Source of the DNA: an uncultured Fusobacterium sp.
GTDB lineage: Bacteria; Fusobacteriota; Fusobacteriia; Fusobacteriales; Fusobacteriaceae
Direction: 5' to 3'
Length of the DNA stretch: 8,633 nucleotides
Assembly (NCBI GenBank): GCA_900543175.1
Contig: UQQO01000095.1
Coordinates: forward strand, 1-8,633
Shown: positions 5,576-8,633 of the stretch, one piece after another
How positions within the stretch are numbered: position 1 is the first letter of the stretch
How the letters are laid out: each line of letters begins with the position of its first letter
Position numbers and translations under genes: made by a program
The notes under the pieces: generated by a model
Seen by the model: the letters and a program-made list of their open reading frames with translations, nothing else
The model's database searches: none
Told to the model about the DNA's origin: nothing

Positions 5576-6343
5576 ATGTTTGAAGAGTTATTTACAATAA
5601 AATTTTTAGTTTTAGCAATTTTATGCTTTTTAGGCTCATTTATAGATTCTATTGCTGGTGGAGGAGGGCTAATTACCCTACCTGCATATATGGCATCTGG
5701 ATTACCACCACATCTGGCATTGGGAACTAATAAGATGTCAGGGCTTTTCTCAAGTATAGGAAGTAGTATAAACTATGCTCGTTCTGGAAAGGTAAACTGG
5801 ACACTTATGAAGTATCTTCTCCCTTTCTCTTTTACAGGGGCATTTATAGGGGTAAAAGCTGTTATAAGAACAAGTGCTGAGTATATAAGTTACATTGTTT
5901 TTATTGCTCTTGTGTTGGTGTTTCTGTACACTCTATTTAATAAGAAAATTGGACAAGAGAATGAGTTTGAAGGATTGACTAAGAAAAATCTAATTCAAGG
6001 GGCTATTATGGCACTGGTAATAGGGTTTTACAACGGTTTCTTAGGACCAGGGACAGGATCTTTTTTAGCTTTCTTCTTGATTAAAATTTTTAAATATGAT
6101 TTTATCAATGGAAATGGAAATGCTAGAATATTGAATCTAGCTGGGAATGTTACAGGGTTTTTAGTATTTTTAGCAAATGGAAAGATTCTTTTAAACTATG
6201 GTATCCCTATTTCAATAGTGATGTTTTTAGGGGCTCAATGTGGTTCTCACTGTGCTATATTAAAGGGAAACAAATTTATAAAACCAATATTTTTAATTGT
6301 AACTGTTCTAACTATCTTAAAAATGTTCTTTCAGTTGTTTTAG
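5576..6343 (+). CDS. TauE/SafE (TSUP) family membrane permease
   Basis: A 255-residue integral membrane protein with about seven to eight hydrophobic segments, near 8-28, 30-45, 78-97, 104-122, 139-160, 187-201, 209-225 and 236-254. It shows the internal duplication typical of the family: FIDSIAGGGGLITLPA (22-37) with ALGTNKMSG (48-56) in the first half, and GFYNGFLGPGTGSFLAFF (150-167) with NARILNLAGN (182-191) in the second. It most resembles the YfcA branch. TSUP proteins move sulfur-containing or organic anions (sulfite, sulfoacetate and others), and the substrate cannot be read from sequence. A strong AGGGGGG site at 5565-5571 precedes the ATG, 18 bases after the xdhC stop. Membership in a hydroxylase-maturation operon raises uptake or export of a substrate, product or chalcogen oxyanion as possibilities; that is inference. 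Confidence 0.9.
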   Translation: MFEELFTIKFLVLAILCFLGSFIDSIAGGGGLITLPAYMASGLPPHLALGTNKMSGLFSSIGSSINYARSGKVNWTLMKYLLPFSFTGAFIGVKAVIRTSAEYISYIVFIALVLVFLYTLFNKKIGQENEFEGLTKKNLIQGAIMALVIGFYNGFLGPGTGSFLAFFLIKIFKYDFINGNGNARILNLAGNVTGFLVFLANGKILLNYGIPISIVMFLGAQCGSHCAILKGNKFIKPIFLIVTVLTILKMFFQLF

Positions 6344-6348
6344 TCCTA

Positions 6349-6377
6349 TTGACAAAGGGGCTAAAATAGATTAAAAT
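6349..6377 (+). promoter_or_regulatory. consensus sigma-70 promoter upstream of dhaKLM
   Basis: TTGACA (6349-6354), 17-bp spacer, TAAAAT (6372-6377), starting six bases after the permease stop codon. Predicted transcription start is near 6384, giving a leader of about 110 bases that contains the hairpin at 6417-6469. Confidence 0.8.
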
Positions 6378-6391
6378 TCTATTATAGAATT
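6375..6391. promoter_or_regulatory. palindromic operator candidate at the dha transcription start
   Basis: AATTCTATTATAGAATT is a perfect palindrome with 8-bp arms around a single central T. It overlaps the -10 and the predicted start site, the classic place for a repressor. The binding protein is unknown; no regulator gene is in the window. Confidence 0.5.
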
Positions 6392-6416
6392 GAATAAAGC
6401 TAGGTGGAATGGAGAG

Positions 6417-6469
6417 GCTTAAAATAATTTTCTTGTAGAGATGCAGGGGGATTATTTTAAGCTTTTTTT
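6417..6469 (+). terminator. leader hairpin and T-run ahead of dhaK, possible attenuator
   Basis: GCTTAAAATAAT (6417-6428) pairs perfectly with ATTATTTTAAGC (6451-6462). The pairing continues inward through eight mostly G-U pairs (6429-6436 with 6443-6450) to a six-base loop, and seven T follow (6463-6469). This is a strong intrinsic terminator. It lies between a good promoter (6349-6377) and dhaK, with only 26 bases left before the start codon, so it is either a regulated attenuator of dhaKLM or the terminator of the permease operon with a dha promoter I cannot see. TATAAC at 6469-6474 resembles a -10 but has no -35 partner. Confidence 0.8.
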
Positions 6470-6495
6470 ATAACAAATACACGGAGGTAAACTTT

Positions 6496-7491
6496 ATGAA
6501 AAAAATGATTAACAATCCTGAGAACATTGTAAATGAAATGGTTAGTGGAATGCTAAAAGCTTATCCTAACTCATTGAGACAAGTAGAAGATTTACCAGTT
6601 ATTGCTAGAAAAGAAAAGAAAGATGGGAAAGTTGCTCTTATCAGTGGTGGAGGAAGTGGACATGAACCTTCTCATGCTGGATTTGTAGGTTGTGGAATGC
6701 TTGATGCTGCAGTTGCTGGAGAGGTTTTCACATCACCAAGTGCTGATAAAGTTTATGAGGCTATTAAAGCTGTTGACAGTGGAGCTGGAGTATTACTTAT
6801 CATTAAAAACTATAGTGGTGATGTAATGAACTTTGAAATGGCTGCTGAAATGGCTGGAATGGAAGGAATAGAAGTTAGAAAGATAATAGTTAATGATGAT
6901 ATTGCTGTTGAAAACAGTACTTATACAGTTGGAAGAAGAGGAATTGCAGGAACTGTTCTTGTTCATAAAATGGTTGGAGCTGCTGCTGAAAAAGGATATT
7001 CACTTGAAAAACTTGAAGAGTTTGGAAACAAAGTTATAAGCAGAACTAAAACTATGGGAATGTCACTAAAACCTTGTTATGTTCCTACAACTGGAAAAAT
7101 GAGTTTTGAATTACCTGAAGATGAAGTTGAAATTGGATTAGGTATTCATGGAGAGCCTGGAACTCATAGAGAAAAGATGCAAAATGCTGATGCTCATGTA
7201 GATTACTTATTGGATAAACTTTTAGCTGAATCAAATCTATCTGAAAATGATGAAGTTGCTGTTTTAGTAAATGGACTTGGAGAAACTACATTGATTGAGC
7301 TATTTATAATCAACAATAGAGTTGCTGATGTTCTTGCATCAAAAAATATAAAAGTATTTGATACAATAGTTGGAAACTATATGACTTCACTAGATATGGG
7401 AGGATTCTCAATCACTCTTGTTAAACTAGATGATGAGATGAAAGAGATGTTAAAAGCTAAAGCTGACACTCCAGCTTTCAAAAGATTTTAG
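6496..7491 (+). CDS. dhaK: PTS-dependent dihydroxyacetone kinase, substrate-binding subunit DhaK
   Basis: A 331-residue cytoplasmic subunit that binds dihydroxyacetone covalently and presents it for phosphorylation to dihydroxyacetone phosphate. The family start MKKMINNPENIV is intact, with GGAGG at 6483-6487. Key residues are all visible: GGGSGHEPSH (51-60) with H56, NYSGDVMNF (105-113) with D109, and GLGIHGEPG (214-222) with H218, the histidine that forms the hemiaminal with substrate. The length and all catalytic residues argue for full activity rather than a DhaQ-type paralogue that lost function. It is the first gene of dhaKLM; dhaL begins 11 bases after its stop. Expression is probably controlled by the leader hairpin and the palindrome upstream. 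No dhaS/dhaR regulator or glycerol dehydrogenase gene is in the window. Confidence 0.97.
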   Translation: MKKMINNPENIVNEMVSGMLKAYPNSLRQVEDLPVIARKEKKDGKVALISGGGSGHEPSHAGFVGCGMLDAAVAGEVFTSPSADKVYEAIKAVDSGAGVLLIIKNYSGDVMNFEMAAEMAGMEGIEVRKIIVNDDIAVENSTYTVGRRGIAGTVLVHKMVGAAAEKGYSLEKLEEFGNKVISRTKTMGMSLKPCYVPTTGKMSFELPEDEVEIGLGIHGEPGTHREKMQNADAHVDYLLDKLLAESNLSENDEVAVLVNGLGETTLIELFIINNRVADVLASKNIKVFDTIVGNYMTSLDMGGFSITLVKLDDEMKEMLKAKADTPAFKRF

Positions 7492-7502
7492 GAGGATAAC
7501 AG

Positions 7503-8120
7503 ATGGAATTACTAGAAATAATTAAAAAAGTAAGTGATACAATTATTGAAAACAAAGATTATTTAACTGATCTTGATAGAGAGATTGGAGATGGAGATCA
7601 CGGAGTAAACCTAGCTAGAGGTTTTGAAAAGATTGAGGCTGAACTACCAAAAATGGCTGATATGAAACCTGCTGATATCTTCAATAAGATGACTATGCTA
7701 CTTATGTCAAATGTTGGAGGAGCATCAGGGGCATTGTATGCAACTGCTCTTATGAAAGCAACTGCTTATCTAAAGAAAAAAGATGAGATAGATGCAAATG
7801 ATATAGTGGCTATTTGGGACGAAATGATAAAGGGTATTCAAATGAGAGGTAAGGCAGTTAAGGGAGAAAAGACAATGCTAGATACACAAATCCCTGCTTA
7901 TGAGGCTTTAAAATCTGCTGTTGAAGCTGGAAAGGATATTAAAGAGGCTTTTAAAGATGCTTTAGCTCAAGGGGAAATTGGAATGAACTCTACAAAGGAT
8001 ATTATTGCCACTAAAGGTAGAGCAAGCTATTTAGGTGAAAGAAGTATAGGGCATCTTGACCCTGGATCTGTTTCTTCATACTTAATAATCAAAACTATCT
8101 GTGAAGAGTTAAATAAATAG
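7503..8120 (+). CDS. dhaL: PTS-dependent dihydroxyacetone kinase, ADP-binding subunit DhaL
   Basis: A 205-residue all-helical subunit that keeps a tightly bound ADP, which is rephosphorylated by DhaM and then phosphorylates the substrate held in DhaK. The magnesium/nucleotide motif is LTDLDREIGDGDHGVN (21-36), with D25, D30 and D32 in the L-D-x4-D-x-D spacing of the family. SNVGGASGALYA (69-80) is the phosphate-binding loop. GEKTMLDTQIPA (121-132) and TKGRASYLGERSIGHLDPGS (170-189) complete the site. AGGAGG (7490-7495) overlaps the dhaK stop and sits seven bases before the ATG. It is a separate polypeptide, unlike ATP-dependent kinases where the K and L domains are fused, which fits PTS dependence together with dhaM. 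Confidence 0.97.
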   Translation: MELLEIIKKVSDTIIENKDYLTDLDREIGDGDHGVNLARGFEKIEAELPKMADMKPADIFNKMTMLLMSNVGGASGALYATALMKATAYLKKKDEIDANDIVAIWDEMIKGIQMRGKAVKGEKTMLDTQIPAYEALKSAVEAGKDIKEAFKDALAQGEIGMNSTKDIIATKGRASYLGERSIGHLDPGSVSSYLIIKTICEELNK

Positions 8121-8130
8121 AGGTGAAAAA

Positions 8131-8526
8131 ATGGTAGGAATAGTAGTCGTTTCACATAGTGAAAAGTTAGCTCACGAAGTTATTGAGCTATGTAATGAGA
8201 TGAAAAAATATGATTTCCCTGTGATCAATGGTAGTGGAACTGAGGGTGGTAACCTAGGTTCAGATCCTATGAGAATAAAAGATGCTATTGAGAAAGCTTA
8301 TACTAATGAGGGAGTTTTAATATTCTGTGATATTGGAAGTTCTATTTTAAATAGTGAAATGGCTATGGAATTTCTTGATGAGAGCTATGATAGAGCAAAG
8401 GTTAAAATTGCTGATGCTCCAATAGTTGAGGGAACTCTTATGGCTATGGCTATCAATGATGAGAAGGCAAATATTGAGAGCATAGAAGAGGAGTTAGCAG
8501 AGTTAAAAAACTTTAATAAGGTTTAA
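8131..8526 (+). CDS. dhaM: dihydroxyacetone kinase phosphotransfer subunit DhaM (EIIA domain only)
   Basis: A 131-residue protein of the mannose-type EIIA fold that passes phosphate from the PTS to DhaL-bound ADP. H9 in GIVVVSHSEKLA (3-14) is the phosphoryl acceptor. GTEGGNLGSDPMRI (36-49), CDIGSSILNSEMA (66-78) and ADAPIVEG (94-101) are typical of DhaM. It consists of the EIIA domain alone; the HPr and truncated EI domains fused in the E. coli protein are absent, so it must take phosphate from the cell's general HPr. An AGAGGTG site overlaps the dhaL stop, 10 bases separate the genes, and a terminator follows directly. Confidence 0.95.
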   Translation: MVGIVVVSHSEKLAHEVIELCNEMKKYDFPVINGSGTEGGNLGSDPMRIKDAIEKAYTNEGVLIFCDIGSSILNSEMAMEFLDESYDRAKVKIADAPIVEGTLMAMAINDEKANIESIEEELAELKNFNKV

Positions 8527-8534
8527 TAAAATTT

Positions 8535-8580
8535 ATTGCACCTAAAATCTTAGACAGCTAAGATGGAGGGTGCAATTTTT
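8535..8580 (+). terminator. two-tier intrinsic terminator after dhaM
   Basis: The outer stem is ATTGCACC (8535-8542) with GGTGCAAT (8569-8576) and the inner stem ATCTTAG (8547-8553) with CTAAGAT (8558-8564). They are separated by a 4x4 internal loop and capped by ACAG. A T-run follows from 8576. It starts nine bases after the dhaM stop codon. Confidence 0.9.
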
Positions 8581-8600
8581 ATTTTATAATAAAAAAATTC

Positions 8601-8631
8601 TTGACTTAGAGTCTACTCTAAATGGTGTTAT
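8601..8631 (+). promoter_or_regulatory. MerR-type promoter for a gene right of the window
   Basis: TTGACT (8601-8606) and TGTTAT (8626-8631) are separated by 19 bp rather than 17. The spacer holds a perfect dyad, TTAGAGT-CT-ACTCTAA (8606-8621). An over-long spacer filled by a dyad, with a TTGACTTAGAGT-like start, is the hallmark of promoters twisted into shape by MerR-family activators. The regulated gene, and possibly the regulator, should start just beyond base 8633. Confidence 0.75.
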
Positions 8632-8633
8632 GT

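Noticed and set aside
6469..6474. TATAAC as a dedicated dhaK -10 element downstream of the leader terminator
   Set aside because: There is no -35 hexamer at 16-18 bp, since that region is the G-run of the hairpin, and a start there would leave almost no leader before the ribosome binding site. Kept only as an alternative in the attenuator entry.
1..8633. CRISPR array, tRNA or rRNA genes, insertion sequence, phage genes
   Set aside because: No regularly spaced repeats, cloverleaf-like segments, transposase or integrase motifs were seen on either strand.

Overview
The window looks like a chromosomal segment of an AT-rich anaerobe. Fusobacteriota (for example the Fusobacterium varium/ulcerans/mortiferum group) is my best guess, from the strong AT bias, the preference for AGA and ATA codons, the purine-rich ribosome binding sites and the gene content. 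A low-GC clostridial relative cannot be excluded from sequence alone. No rRNA, tRNA, insertion sequence or CRISPR array was seen.

Layout. (1) Bases 1-1250, minus strand: the 5' end of a type 2 galactose-1-phosphate uridylyltransferase gene (galT) with its own promoter, and a complete, more AT-rich gene for a DUF3644-family protein with a HEPN-like R-x4-H motif and its own promoter. (2) Bases 1251-3894, plus strand: a start-less 49-codon reading frame, probably a gene remnant, overlapped by a good sigma-70 promoter. It is followed by a tight molybdenum-cofactor cluster: moaA, a stand-alone MOSC protein and a MoeA-like molybdopterin-binding protein with a C-terminal cysteine cluster. An intrinsic terminator closes it. 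(3) Bases 3910-6343: a new promoter, then yqeB, xdhC and a TauE/SafE (TSUP) permease. YqeB and XdhC are accessory factors of (selenium-dependent) molybdenum hydroxylases. (4) Bases 6349-8580: a consensus promoter with a palindromic operator candidate, a long leader hairpin followed by seven T, then dhaK-dhaL-dhaM for PTS-dependent dihydroxyacetone kinase, closed by a two-tier terminator. (5) Bases 8601-8631: an isolated MerR-type promoter (19-bp spacer with a perfect dyad) for a gene beyond the window.

How the genes fit together. MoaA starts molybdopterin synthesis. The MoeA-like and MOSC proteins probably act in late cofactor handling, and XdhC and YqeB in loading or maturing a xanthine dehydrogenase-type hydroxylase. 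The hydroxylase itself, selD, yqeC and the remaining moa/mob genes are not in this window. The dha operon is functionally separate: it phosphorylates dihydroxyacetone using phosphate delivered from the PTS through DhaM.

Most worth a second look: the apparent conditional terminator and palindrome in front of dhaK, the cysteine-tailed MoeA-like protein inside the hydroxylase-maturation neighbourhood, the HEPN-like DUF3644 gene with the gene remnant beside it, and the MerR-type promoter at the right edge.
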